DNA of 47,698 nt, taken from Chelativorans sp. ZYF759. Lineage in GTDB: Bacteria; Pseudomonadota; Alphaproteobacteria; Rhizobiales; Rhizobiaceae. Shown piece after piece: positions 1-8,229 of this stretch. The notes beneath the pieces are model-generated. The model saw only the letters and a list, made by a program, of their open reading frames with translations, had not been told where the DNA came from and did no database searches. Numbering within the stretch: the first letter of the stretch is position 1; each line of letters opens with the position of its first letter. The stretch is from the NCBI RefSeq assembly GCF_012911015.1, contig NZ_WVVV01000018.1, positions 34,664 to 82,361 on the forward strand. Reading direction: 5' to 3'. The translations under genes were made by a program, and so were the position numbers.

Positions 1-1
1 C

Positions 2-673
2 CCGCCCGCCCGCGAGATGCTGCGCAACACGGTGCACGCCATTCCCGCGCTGATGCTGCTGGTCATCATCATCGGCGGCATCCGCAGCGGGGTGTTCACC
101 CCGACGGAGGCCTCCGTCGTGGCGGTCTTCTACGCGCTTGTCTGCGGCATGGCGGTCTACCGCACGCTGAAGCTGCGCGACCTGCCCGGCATCATCCTGC
201 GCGCCGCCCTCGTCAGCACGGCGGTGCTGCTGATCCTGGGCGCGGCACGGGCCTTTGCCTGGATCCTGATCATCGAGGGCGTGCCGCAGATGCTGGCCGG
301 CACCGTGGCGGGCTGGAATCTGAGCCCGATCGTCTTCCTGCTGTCCATCAACGTGCTCCTGCTGGTCTTCGGCCTGTTCATGGACCCGCTGCCCGGCGTC
401 ATGATCCTCGTGCCGATCCTTGCGCCCATCGCCGTGGCCCTCGGTATCGACCCGATCCATTTCGCCATCGTGGTCATCGTCAATCTGACCATTGGCCTGA
501 TCACCCCACCCGTCGGCAGCCTGCTTTTCGTGGTCTCCTCGGTGGTCAAGCTGAGGGTGTCGGAACTGACGCGCGAGATGCCCCCCTTCTTCCTCGCGCA
601 TGTTCTCGTGCTCCTGCTCCTGACCTTCGTGCCGGCGCTGTCGACCTGGCTGCCGCGCGCCAGCGGCTTCTGA
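2..673 (+). CDS. TRAP transporter large permease (DctM family), 5'-truncated by window edge
   Basis: The reading frame is open from the first bases and ends in TGA at 671-673, so the N-terminal part of the gene lies outside the window. The visible 220 or so residues are strongly hydrophobic and carry hallmarks of the C-terminal half of DctM permeases: a GVFTPTEAS segment, the FMDPLPGVMILVPI helix and a closing LITPPVGSLLFV segment. DctM is the 12-helix channel subunit of tripartite ATP-independent periplasmic transporters, which use a sodium or proton gradient to import carboxylates. The matching DctP and DctQ genes are presumably upstream. The stop codon is 7 bases before the flavoprotein gene, suggesting co-transcription. 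The ATG at 17 is internal, not the start. Substrate unknown. Confidence 0.9.
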   Translation, partial: PPAREMLRNTVHAIPALMLLVIIIGGIRSGVFTPTEASVVAVFYALVCGMAVYRTLKLRDLPGIILRAALVSTAVLLILGAARAFAWILIIEGVPQMLAGTVAGWNLSPIVFLLSINVLLLVFGLFMDPLPGVMILVPILAPIAVALGIDPIHFAIVVIVNLTIGLITPPVGSLLFVVSSVVKLRVSELTREMPPFFLAHVLVLLLLTFVPALSTWLPRASGF

Positions 674-680
674 CCGCCGG

Positions 681-1823
681 ATGGAGACGAGGGACATCGT
701 CCTCGTGGGTGGCGGGCATGCCCATGTCCATGTCATGCGCGCGCTGGCCGGCGAGCTGCCGCCCGGCTGGCGCGTCACGCTGGTCTCGCCGGGCCGCCTG
801 ACGCCCTATTCCGGCATGCTGCCGGGCTTCATCGCGGGCATCTATTCGCTGGACGACGCCCATATCGATCTCGAATGGCTGGCGGACGAAACCGGCACGC
901 GGTTTCGCCAGGCGCGCGCGGCAGGCATCGACCGCGACAAGCGCCTCCTCATCACCGATGACGGCGAGAAACTGCCCTATGATCTCCTGTCGCTCGATGT
1001 CGGCATCACCCCGGCCCTCGATGCCATTCCGGGCGCGGCGGAGCACGGGATTGCGGTCAAGCCGATCGGAGATTTCGTGCGCAAATACGATGCGTTGCTG
1101 GCGGCAGCCCTGCGCGCCGACGGTCCGCGGCGCATCGCCGTGGTGGGCGGTGGCGCGGGCGGGGTGGAACTGCTTCTGTCGCTGCATGGCCGGCTTGCCC
1201 GCATGGCGAAGGGGGCAGGGCTCGCGCCGGCGCGTTTTTCCTTTGCGCTGGTCACGTCGGGCAAGCTGCTCGCCACCCATAATGGGCGCGTGCAGGACGC
1301 CTTCCGCCGCGACCTGGCGGGCAAGGGCATCGCGCTACACGAGGACGCGCGCGTCACGGCCATCGAGGCGGACGGACTTCGCCTGGGCGAAGGCGCTTTC
1401 GTGGCAGCAGACGCGGTGCTGGTAACGACGCAGGCTCGGGCGCCGGACTGGTTCGCCGCAACGGGACTGGCGCTGGACGAGAAGGGTTTTCTCGCCGTCG
1501 GCCCGACCTTGCAGAGCCTGAACGACGCCCGCATTTTCGCCGCCGGCGACTGTGCCGCGCTGGTCGAGACCCCGCGCGAGAAGGCCGGCGTCTATGCGGT
1601 GCGTGCGGGCCCGCCGCTGGCGCATAACCTGATCGCCGTGGCGGGTGGAAAGGCGCCGCAGCCCTGGCATCCGCAGAAACGGCATCTGGCGCTGATTTCG
1701 ACCGGCGAGAAATACGCCGTCGCCTCGCGCGGCGCCTTCAAGGCCGAAGGTGGGTGGCTGTGGCGCCTGAAGGACTGGATCGACCGGCGCTGGATGGACC
1801 GCTACCGCAAAGCGGGCCGATGA
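681..1823 (+). CDS. FAD-dependent NDH-like oxidoreductase (SelD-N-terminal-domain type)
   Basis: A 380-residue pyridine nucleotide-disulphide oxidoreductase. It begins with the FAD-binding Rossmann motif VGGGHAHVHVMRAL (about residues 9-22), has the second dinucleotide motif VVGGGAGGVELLLS near residues 153-166, and the C-terminal FAD motif IFAAGDCA near 285-292. The GGGHAHV variant and the LTPYSGMLPGFIAG segment resemble the flavoprotein module that in many proteobacteria is fused to the N-terminus of SelD (selenide, water dikinase). Here the protein stops just after the conserved DWIDRRWMDRYR stretch and no SelD domain follows. It starts 7 bases after the TRAP permease stop, with only a weak ribosome site, so it is probably in that operon. 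Its electron acceptor cannot be told from sequence; a role in quinone or NADH redox chemistry is inference. Confidence 0.8.
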   Translation: METRDIVLVGGGHAHVHVMRALAGELPPGWRVTLVSPGRLTPYSGMLPGFIAGIYSLDDAHIDLEWLADETGTRFRQARAAGIDRDKRLLITDDGEKLPYDLLSLDVGITPALDAIPGAAEHGIAVKPIGDFVRKYDALLAAALRADGPRRIAVVGGGAGGVELLLSLHGRLARMAKGAGLAPARFSFALVTSGKLLATHNGRVQDAFRRDLAGKGIALHEDARVTAIEADGLRLGEGAFVAADAVLVTTQARAPDWFAATGLALDEKGFLAVGPTLQSLNDARIFAAGDCAALVETPREKAGVYAVRAGPPLAHNLIAVAGGKAPQPWHPQKRHLALISTGEKYAVASRGAFKAEGGWLWRLKDWIDRRWMDRYRKAGR

Positions 1824-1894
1824 AAGGTCGAGGCTGGACTCGGGCGAGAGATTGAATTCTGCTGCCGCATGAAATGCAAATCAGGATTCCGACC

Positions 1895-3619
1895 ATGACC
1901 GCCGACACCTCCCCGAAAGCCCAGGCCCGCCTCAAGCGCATGATCGACCAGGGCGCCGGCAAGGAGCCCGCCGACCTGGTGCTGAAAGGCGGGCGCTTCT
2001 TCGACCTGATCTCGGGCGAGATCGTGGCAAGCGACATCGCCATCTGCGAGGACCGCATCGTCGGCACGCGCGAGGAATATCGCGGCCAACGCGAGATCGA
2101 CATTTCGGGCGCGATCGTCGTGCCCGGCTTCATCGACACGCATCTGCACATCGAATCCTCGCTGGTCACCCCGCATGAATTCGACCGCTGCGTTCTGCCG
2201 CGCGGCATCACCACCGCGATCTGCGATCCGCACGAGATCTCCAACGTGATCGGCGCCGAGGGCATACGGTACTTCCTCGACAGCGCGGCCGAGACCATCA
2301 TGGACATCCGCGTCAATCTGTCGAGCTGCGTGCCGGCGACCGAGCTCGAGACGGCGGGCGCCCGGCTCGACATCGACGACCTGCTGCCGTTTGCCGACCA
2401 TGAGAGGGTGATCGGGCTGGCCGAGTTCATGAATTTCCCCGGCGTGCTGGCCGGCGATCCGGTGTGCCTCGCCAAGCTCGCCGCCTTCCAGGGACGCCAT
2501 ATCGACGGCCACGTGCCGCTCTTGCGTGGACTGGGCCTCAACGGCTATCTCGCCGCCGGCATCTCGACCGATCACGAGACGACGAGCGCCGACGAGGCGC
2601 TGGAGAAACTCGCCAAGGGCATGCACATCCTGGTGCGCGAGGGTTCGGTGTCGAAGGATCTGGAGGCGCTGATCCCGATCATCACCGAGCGCAACTCGCC
2701 CTTCATCGCGCTGTGCACCGACGACCGCAACCCGCTCGACATCGCCGAATACGGCCATCTCGACCACATGATCCGCACCGCCATCGCGCGCGGGGTCGAG
2801 CCGCTGGCGGTCTATCGCGCGGCGAGCGTGTCGGCGGCCCGCATCTTCGGGCTTGCCGATCGCGGGCTGGTGGCGCCCGGCAAGCGGGCCGACCTCGTGG
2901 TGCTGGATTCGCTGGAATCCTGCCGCGCGCAGAGGGTGTTTTCCGCCGGCCGCGAGGTGACGGACGAGCTATTCGCCACCCGCCGAGACGTGGCGCCGGT
3001 CGGGCGCAACAGCGTCAAGGCGCCGAAGGTGGAGGCGGGAAGTTTCACCGTGCGCGCCGGCAATGACGAGGCCCATGTGATCGGCGTCGTGCCCGGCCGC
3101 ATCATCACCGAGCATCTGCGTCACGCGCTGCCCGTCGCGGACGGTCAGTTCAAGCCGGATCTCGACGCCGACATCATCAAGGTGGCGGTCGTCGAGCGGC
3201 ACGGCAAGAACGGCAACATCGCGACCGGCTTCGTGAAGGGGTTCGGGCTGAAGCGCGGGGCGATCGCCTCGACCGTCGGCCATGACAGCCACAATATCTG
3301 CTGCGTGGGCACCGGCGAGGCCGACATGGCGGTGGCCGTCAACCGGCTGGGCGAGATCGAGGGCGGTTTCGTGGTGGCGCAAGGCGGCAAGGTGGTGGCG
3401 GAACTGCCCCTGCCGGTGGCCGGGCTGATCAGCCTGGAGAGCTACGAGGGCGTGCGCGACCGGCTGACGGAATTGCGCAAGGCGGCCTTCGCGCTGGGCG
3501 CGACGCTGGAAGAGCCCTTTCTCCAGATCGCCTTCCTGCCGCTGCCGGTGATCCCGCATCTGAAGATCTCCGACAAGGGCATGGTCGACGTCGACCGCTT
3601 TGAGATCATCGAGACGTAG
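1895..3619 (+). CDS. ade: Adenine deaminase
   Basis: A 574-residue amidohydrolase-superfamily enzyme that hydrolyses adenine to hypoxanthine and ammonia. Visible marks are the metal-binding HxH motif in [12 protein letters not shown] (H83 and H85), the STDHETTS segment, the CTDDRNP motif of the metallo-centre, and the C-terminal region with VGHDSHN typical of bacterial Ade. Length fits the family (about 560-600). An upstream in-frame ATG at 1874 lacks a ribosome site. The ATG at 1895 has AGGA eight bases upstream and starts [13 protein letters not shown], so I chose it. It lies 71 bases after the flavoprotein gene on the same strand and may be co-transcribed with the TRAP genes, which would join uptake of a nitrogenous compound with purine salvage (inference). 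Convergent with pyrE. Confidence 0.95.
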   Translation: MTADTSPKAQARLKRMIDQGAGKEPADLVLKGGRFFDLISGEIVASDIAICEDRIVGTREEYRGQREIDISGAIVVPGFIDTHLHIESSLVTPHEFDRCVLPRGITTAICDPHEISNVIGAEGIRYFLDSAAETIMDIRVNLSSCVPATELETAGARLDIDDLLPFADHERVIGLAEFMNFPGVLAGDPVCLAKLAAFQGRHIDGHVPLLRGLGLNGYLAAGISTDHETTSADEALEKLAKGMHILVREGSVSKDLEALIPIITERNSPFIALCTDDRNPLDIAEYGHLDHMIRTAIARGVEPLAVYRAASVSAARIFGLADRGLVAPGKRADLVVLDSLESCRAQRVFSAGREVTDELFATRRDVAPVGRNSVKAPKVEAGSFTVRAGNDEAHVIGVVPGRIITEHLRHALPVADGQFKPDLDADIIKVAVVERHGKNGNIATGFVKGFGLKRGAIASTVGHDSHNICCVGTGEADMAVAVNRLGEIEGGFVVAQGGKVVAELPLPVAGLISLESYEGVRDRLTELRKAAFALGATLEEPFLQIAFLPLPVIPHLKISDKGMVDVDRFEIIET

Positions 3620-3620
3620 G

Positions 3621-3635
3621 GGAGGCGCGCCCTCC
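3621..3635. terminator. Small hairpin between convergent ade and pyrE
   Basis: Just after the ade stop, GGAGG (3621-3625) and CCTCC (3631-3635) are perfectly complementary around a 5-base loop. The stem is short and has no T-tract, so a shared bidirectional terminator for the two convergent genes is only a possibility. Confidence 0.3.
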
Positions 3636-3642
3636 ATCTCGC

Positions 3643-4344
3643 CTATTGCTCTTTCTTGAGCTCCGAAATCCCGCCATTCCTAGCCGACCATTCGAGCGGG
3701 GAATTGAGGAAGGCCTCGACCTCGGCCAGCGTCTCGGGCGAGAAGCGCTGATCCTTCTTGCAGACCGCCAGCACGTCCCACCAGGTGGCCAGATGATGGA
3801 GCCGCATGCCGGCATCGAGCAGCCGCTGCGGGGCGTCGGGGAAGATGTCGTAGTAGAAGACGGCGAAGGTGTCGGTCACCTCGGCGCCCGCCGCGCGGAT
3901 GGCTTCGGCGAACTTGATCTTGCTGCCGCCATCGGTGGTCAGGTCCTCGACCAGAAGCACGCGCGCGCCTTCCTTCAACTCGCCCTCGATCTGCGCGTTG
4001 CGCCCGAAACCTTTTGGCTTCTTGCGCACATAGAGCATGGGCAGCGCCATCTTGTCGGACAGCCAGGCCGCGAATGGGATGCCGGCCGTCTCGCCGCCGG
4101 CCACCGCGTCGAACTGCTCGAAGCCGACCTTGCGGAAGATCACGGAGGCCGCGAAATCCATCAGCGCGGAGCGGATGCGCGGATAGGAGATGAGCTTGCG
4201 GCAGTCGATATAGACCGGGCTCGCGAGGCCGGAGGTGAAGGTATAGGGCTCGTCGGAGCGGAAATGCACGGCCTCGATCTCGAGCAGCATGCGCGCCACG
4301 GTTTCGGAGATAACCGCTCGGTCCGGAAAGGTGTTGGAAAACAT
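3643..4344 (-). CDS. pyrE: Orotate phosphoribosyltransferase
   Basis: Transfers the phosphoribosyl group of PRPP to orotate, giving OMP in de novo pyrimidine synthesis (cytosol). The PRPP-binding signature [13 protein letters not shown] is at residues 129-141, preceded by the [15 protein letters not shown] segment and the [16 protein letters not shown] stretch typical of rhizobial PyrE. At 233 residues the length matches alphaproteobacterial homologues, which begin with a short MF(x)TFPDRA-type N-terminus. For this reason I use the ATG at 4344; an in-frame ATG at 4368 would add MAQGADEP, and the AAGGAG it contains lies 11 bases before 4344. Downstream of the rpiR-type gene on the same strand but separated from it by a strong hairpin, so probably its own transcription unit. 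Confidence 0.95.
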   Translation of the reverse strand: MFSNTFPDRAVISETVARMLLEIEAVHFRSDEPYTFTSGLASPVYIDCRKLISYPRIRSALMDFAASVIFRKVGFEQFDAVAGGETAGIPFAAWLSDKMALPMLYVRKKPKGFGRNAQIEGELKEGARVLLVEDLTTDGGSKIKFAEAIRAAGAEVTDTFAVFYYDIFPDAPQRLLDAGMRLHHLATWWDVLAVCKKDQRFSPETLAEVEAFLNSPLEWSARNGGISELKKEQ

Positions 4345-4420
4345 TGGCTCGTCCGCTCCTTGCGCCATCCTGAGATGTCATGCCCTAGCAGCATGCAAAC
4401 AGCAGAGAAAGAAGCCGGGC

Positions 4421-4452
4421 CCACAATCCGGTGGAACACCGGGCGATTGTGG
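4421..4452 (-). terminator. Hairpin terminator after the rpiR-type gene
   Basis: CCACAATC (4421-4428) pairs with GATTGTGG (4445-4452), and inside it CGGTG (4429-4433) pairs with CACCG (4437-4441) around GAA, with a 3-base bulge. It starts 12 bases after the stop of the minus-strand regulator. On the minus strand it is followed by a pyrimidine-rich CTTCTTTCTCT stretch, consistent with intrinsic termination before pyrE. Confidence 0.6.
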
Positions 4453-4463
4453 CGGCGAAACGC

Positions 4464-5357
4464 TCAGCGGCCGCGACGGAAGAACTCGGTGCGTTCGTAG
4501 AGCTCTTCCATCCTTGTGAGGCGGGTGCGCGTCTCCTCCCAGTTGCGGCTCTGCACCGCCGCCAGAAGCGCCTCCACCACGAAGAGCAGCGAGACGTTGG
4601 AATCCCACGCCGACGGCACCTCGATATGGCAGGGGACGAGATGGTTCGCGTGGGCCGCAGCCGGCGAGATCCACCGGTCGGTGATCAGAACCACTTCCGC
4701 GCCGCGCTCGCGGGCAAGCTCGGCGACCGTCAGCACGGAGGTCTCGTAGCGGCGGATGTCGAAGATCACGACCACGTCGCCCCTGCCCATGTTGAGCAGC
4801 GCCGGCGGCCAGGCGTTGGACATGTCGGACAAAAGCGAGACGCCCTCGCGCATCACGGTCAGCACCGAGCAGAAATAGTCGGCCATGGCATGGGTGATGC
4901 GCCCGCCCATCATGTAGATGCGGCGGTTCGGGTCGGCCAGCAGATCGGCGACCGCATCGAAGCCGGCATGGTCGAGCTGGCCGAGCGTGGCTTCCAGATT
5001 GTCCACGACGGTTGCCGCAAACCGGTTGAGGATGTGCTCGTCGGGCGCGCTGGCGGCCCATTTGTCGCGCTTGGCGAGCGGCGAAGCGAGCTTTTCGCCC
5101 ACCTCCTCGCGTACCAGCGCCTGGAATTCGGGATAGCCGCTGAAGCCGAGCTTCTGGATCAGCCGCACGACCGTGGGACCGGAGACGCCGGCTGCGCGCG
5201 CCAGCGCGGTCAGCGACCCCAGCACGGCCACCGGAAAGGCGTTCAGCATGTGCGCGGCAAGCTGGCGCTCGGCCCGCGTCAGATCGGGCAGGGCCGCGCG
5301 AATGCGGTCTTCCGTGGTGGCGGGCGGTCGCCGCGACCGCTGACCCTTTCCTGCCAC
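4464..5357 (-). CDS. MurR/RpiR-family transcriptional regulator
   Basis: A 297-residue regulator with the two-part RpiR layout: an N-terminal helix-turn-helix (about residues 15-90, including LARAAGVSGPTVVRLIQKLGF) and a SIS sugar-isomerase-type ligand domain (about 130-270, with MMGGRITHAMADYF and RGDVVVIFDIRRYE). RpiR proteins bind phosphorylated sugars or other small metabolites and repress or activate adjacent catabolic genes. The start is a GTG at 5357 with a strong AGGAGG ribosome site about 8 bases upstream. It is divergent from the N-formylglutamate amidohydrolase-TRAP-GS operon, 108 bases away, with an inverted repeat between them, so it most likely controls that operon and itself. 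The ligand is unknown. Confidence 0.9.
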   Translation of the reverse strand: MAGKGQRSRRPPATTEDRIRAALPDLTRAERQLAAHMLNAFPVAVLGSLTALARAAGVSGPTVVRLIQKLGFSGYPEFQALVREEVGEKLASPLAKRDKWAASAPDEHILNRFAATVVDNLEATLGQLDHAGFDAVADLLADPNRRIYMMGGRITHAMADYFCSVLTVMREGVSLLSDMSNAWPPALLNMGRGDVVVIFDIRRYETSVLTVAELARERGAEVVLITDRWISPAAAHANHLVPCHIEVPSAWDSNVSLLFVVEALLAAVQSRNWEETRTRLTRMEELYERTEFFRRGR

Positions 5358-5375
5358 GCGATGTTCCTCCTGAGG

Positions 5376-5399
5376 CTTCTGTCGGATTTGTAACAGAAG
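5376..5399. promoter_or_regulatory. Inverted repeat in the divergent rpiR / amidohydrolase promoter region
   Basis: CTTCTGT (5376-5382) and ACAGAAG (5393-5399) are exact reverse complements with a 10-base spacer, so the half-sites are 17 bases apart centre to centre, suited to a dimeric regulator. Shortly downstream is TTGACA (5419-5424), a good -35 hexamer for the rightward operon, though I see no clear -10 at 17 bases. The region also contains GAAAATTC. Assignment as the RpiR operator is inference from position and symmetry. Confidence 0.45.
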
Positions 5400-5465
5400 T
5401 TTTCACTCTGGAAAATTCTTGACAACTTCCCGTACGACATTGAGGCTGTAGGCCTTCGGATTTCC

Positions 5466-6347
5466 ATGAGGATGCCCTCGTCCATGAGCGTTATCGCTCC
5501 GCAACCGAAAGCGCATACTCGTATCGAGGAGCCCTGCCGCTGGCCAGGCATCGTCGAGCGTTGGGACGGCGAGGGGACACCGGTTCGCGGCACCAGGAGC
5601 GGGTCCACGGGCGCGGGCGTGGTGCTCGTCTGCGAGCATGCCTCAAACAGCCTGTCGGGTCCCTGGAGCGATCTCGGTCTCGACGCCGGTGCCATGCAGG
5701 CCCACATCGCCTGGGACCCCGGCGCGCTCGGGCTGGCGCGCGGCCTGGCTGAGCGCATGGCCGGACCCTGTGGCGGCACGTTGCTCGTCCATGCGCCCCT
5801 TTCGCGCCTGATCTACGATCTCAACCGCGCGCCCGACCTGCCCGGCGCCATGCCCGAGCGCTCCGAAATCCACGAAATTCCTGGCAATGCCCGCCTCGGC
5901 GCGGCGGCGCGCGCGGCCCGCACGAGCGCGCTCTATGCGCCCTTCCACGCCACATTGATGTCGGAACTGGCGACCCAGATGGCGCTCGGCCGCAGGCCGG
6001 CCGTCATTACCGTGCATTCCTTCACGCCGGTTTATGCGGGGATGCGCCGCGAGGTCGAGTTCGGCGTCATCCACGATGCCGACGCCACACTGGCACGCGC
6101 AATTGTCGACGGAGCGGGCGACAGCACGCTGGTCACAAGGCTGAACGAACCCTATTCGGCGGCCGACCACGTGACCCACACGCTGCGCCTCCATGCCACG
6201 CCCTACGGCCTGCCCAATGCCATGCTGGAGATTCGCAACGACCTGATCGCCGACGATGCGGCGCAGGCGGCGATGGCCTCCCGCCTGGCGCCGATTCTGG
6301 TCGGTGCGATCGAGAAGACGGAGGCCGCGTCATGCCCCGCTTCCTGA
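5466..6347 (+). CDS. N-formylglutamate amidohydrolase family protein
   Basis: A 293-residue member of the N-formylglutamate amidohydrolase family, zinc-dependent enzymes that cleave N-formyl-L-glutamate to formate and glutamate at the end of one histidine-degradation route. Family marks are VLVCEHASNSLSG (about 50-62), AHIAWDPGALGLARGL, SRLIYDLNRAPDLP and the TVHSFTPVYAG segment with its conserved histidine. No other hut genes are nearby. Instead it opens an operon with a TRAP transporter and a GS-like ligase and overlaps the next gene by 16 bases, so its real substrate may be another N-acylated or glutamylated amide (inference). Start is uncertain: ATGs at 5466, 5472 and 5484 are all in frame, and GAGGA at 5468-5472 could serve the last one. 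Confidence 0.85.
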   Translation: MRMPSSMSVIAPQPKAHTRIEEPCRWPGIVERWDGEGTPVRGTRSGSTGAGVVLVCEHASNSLSGPWSDLGLDAGAMQAHIAWDPGALGLARGLAERMAGPCGGTLLVHAPLSRLIYDLNRAPDLPGAMPERSEIHEIPGNARLGAAARAARTSALYAPFHATLMSELATQMALGRRPAVITVHSFTPVYAGMRREVEFGVIHDADATLARAIVDGAGDSTLVTRLNEPYSAADHVTHTLRLHATPYGLPNAMLEIRNDLIADDAAQAAMASRLAPILVGAIEKTEAASCPAS

Positions 6348-6838
6348 TCGCCTATGTCCGCTTCGTGGAGCGGGTGAACTATCTCTTTGGCCGGCTGGCC
6401 ATGTTCCTGCTCTTTGCGCTGATGGGCGTGCTCCTGTGGGGCGCAATCGCGCGCGCCGGCTGGCACCCGCAGGTCTGGACCGACGAGATGGCCCAGTTCA
6501 TCGTCATGGGCTATTTCATGATCGGCGGCGCCTATGCCATGCAGATGGGCTCGGCGGTGCGCATGGACCTGCTCTACAGCCGCTGGTCCGACACGACCAA
6601 GGCCGCCGTCGACGCCATCACCATCTTCGCGCTGATCTTCTACCTCGTCGTGCTTCTGTGGGGCGGTATCGATTCGACGGCCTATGCGCTCGAATATGGC
6701 GAACGCCGGCGCGGGCTCTGGCGCCCCTACATGGCGCCGATCAAGATCGTCATGTGCGTGGGCATCACGCTGATGATCCTGCAATGCACAGCCTTCCTCA
6801 TCCGTGACATCGCCAAGCTGAGAGGCCGGGAAATCTGA
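6332..6838 (+). CDS. TRAP transporter small permease (DctQ family)
   Basis: A 168-residue four-helix membrane protein of the DctQ type: hydrophobic stretches near residues 17-37, 50-68, 90-108 and 135-155, with the conserved WTDEMAQFIVMGYFMIGGAYAM segment (helix 2) and VRMDLLYSRWSD afterwards. DctQ links the substrate-binding protein and the DctM channel. It overlaps the amidohydrolase gene by 16 bases and its stop overlaps the DctM start (TGATG), so it is translationally coupled on both sides. Confidence 0.92.
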   Translation: MPRFLIAYVRFVERVNYLFGRLAMFLLFALMGVLLWGAIARAGWHPQVWTDEMAQFIVMGYFMIGGAYAMQMGSAVRMDLLYSRWSDTTKAAVDAITIFALIFYLVVLLWGGIDSTAYALEYGERRRGLWRPYMAPIKIVMCVGITLMILQCTAFLIRDIAKLRGREI

Positions 6839-8163
6839 TGGGCTACGAGTATATCGCGCTGCTCATGTTCGGCTCGATGATGGCCATGATGCTGACCGGG
6901 CAGCGCATGTTCGGGGTGATCGGCTTTGTCGCGGTCGTGGCGGCGCTGCTCCTGTGGGGCGAGCGCGGCGGCTACGACCTCGCCTTCGCCCAGACCATCA
7001 AGCTGATGAACTGGTTCCCGCTGATGACGCTGCCGATGTTCATCTTCATGGGCTACGTGCTGTCGGAAAGCCGGCTCGCCGACGATCTCTACCGCATGTT
7101 CCATGTCTGGTTCGGGGGGGTGCCCGGTGGCCTGGCCATCGGCACGATCCTGCTCATGGTGCTGATCTCGGCCATGAACGGCCTGTCGGTGGCCGGCATG
7201 GCGATCGGCGCCACCATCGCGCTGCCGGAACTGCTCAAACGCAACTACGACAAACGCATGGTCACGGGCGTGATCCAGGCCGGCTCGTCGCTGGGCATCC
7301 TGGTCCCGCCTTCGGTGGTGATGGTGCTCTACGCGATGATCGCGCGCCAGCCCGTGGGCCAGCTGTGGCTGGCCGGCATCCTGCCCGGCCTCATGCTGGC
7401 GGGGCTCTTCATCGTCTATATCTGGATCCGCTGCCGCATCAATCCGGCACTCGGCCCGACCCTTTCGCGCGAAGAGCTCTCGCAGGTCACCCGCAGCGAG
7501 AAGCTGAAACTGCTCGGCGCCGGACTGATGCCGCTGGGCATCTTCCTGGTGATGATGGTGCCTTTCATCATGGGCTACACGCGCCTGGTCGAAAGCTCGG
7601 TCATCGGCGCGCTGGCCGCTTTCGGGGCTTCCGTCATCAAGGGCCGCATGACGTGGAAAGTATTCGAGGAGTGCACCAAGCGCACGCTCGCCATCACCTG
7701 CATGTTCATGTGGATCATCCTGGCCGCGCTAGCCTTCGGCGCGGTGTTCGACGGGCTGAGGGCGGTGGATTTCGTCCGCGCGCTGTTCATCGAGGATATG
7801 GGGCTGAACCGCTGGCACATCCTGATCCTGATGCAGATCTCCTTCATCGTGATGGGCACCTTCATGGACGACACGGCCATGCTGGTGATCGTGGCGCCGC
7901 TGTATGTGCCGATCGTCGCTATGCTGGAGTTCAACCTGATCTGGTACGGCGTGCTCTACACGATCACCTGCCAGATCGCCTACATGACCCCGCCCTTCGG
8001 CTACAATCTGTTCCTGATGCGGGCCATGGCCCCGCCCGAGGTTTCGCTCTGGGACATCTACCGCTCGATCGTGCCGTTCGTGGCGGTGATGATATTGGGG
8101 CTCTCGCTGGTGATGATCTTCCCGCAGATCGCGCTCTGGCTGCCCCAGACGCTCTATCGATGA
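6838..8163 (+). CDS. TRAP transporter large permease (DctM family)
   Basis: A 441-residue, roughly 12-helix inner-membrane channel subunit. Recognisable DctM segments are MTLPMFIFMGYVLSESRLADDLYR (about 60-85), GLSVAGMAIGATIALPELLKR, GSSLGILVPPSVVMVLYAMI (about 150-170), MGTFMDDTAMLVIVAPL and the closing QIAYMTPPFGYNLFLMRAM. It works with the preceding DctQ and the following binding protein as a cation-coupled importer of an organic acid or related solute. The gene order Q-M-P, rather than P-Q-M, and the large size are typical of the mannitol/chloroaromatic-type TRAP subgroup. Substrate is not readable from sequence; the operon partners suggest a nitrogen-containing carboxylate. Confidence 0.93.
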   Translation: MGYEYIALLMFGSMMAMMLTGQRMFGVIGFVAVVAALLLWGERGGYDLAFAQTIKLMNWFPLMTLPMFIFMGYVLSESRLADDLYRMFHVWFGGVPGGLAIGTILLMVLISAMNGLSVAGMAIGATIALPELLKRNYDKRMVTGVIQAGSSLGILVPPSVVMVLYAMIARQPVGQLWLAGILPGLMLAGLFIVYIWIRCRINPALGPTLSREELSQVTRSEKLKLLGAGLMPLGIFLVMMVPFIMGYTRLVESSVIGALAAFGASVIKGRMTWKVFEECTKRTLAITCMFMWIILAALAFGAVFDGLRAVDFVRALFIEDMGLNRWHILILMQISFIVMGTFMDDTAMLVIVAPLYVPIVAMLEFNLIWYGVLYTITCQIAYMTPPFGYNLFLMRAMAPPEVSLWDIYRSIVPFVAVMILGLSLVMIFPQIALWLPQTLYR

Positions 8164-8229
8164 CAGAAGGCGCGGCCAACGCGCCCGATGACTGAACCGT
8201 TCGGAAACCGGAACACAGGAGAACAGACG

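Noticed and set aside
5466-6347. Histidine utilisation (hutG) assignment
   Set aside because: The family fits, but no hutH, hutU, hutI or hutF gene is nearby, so I did not give the symbol.
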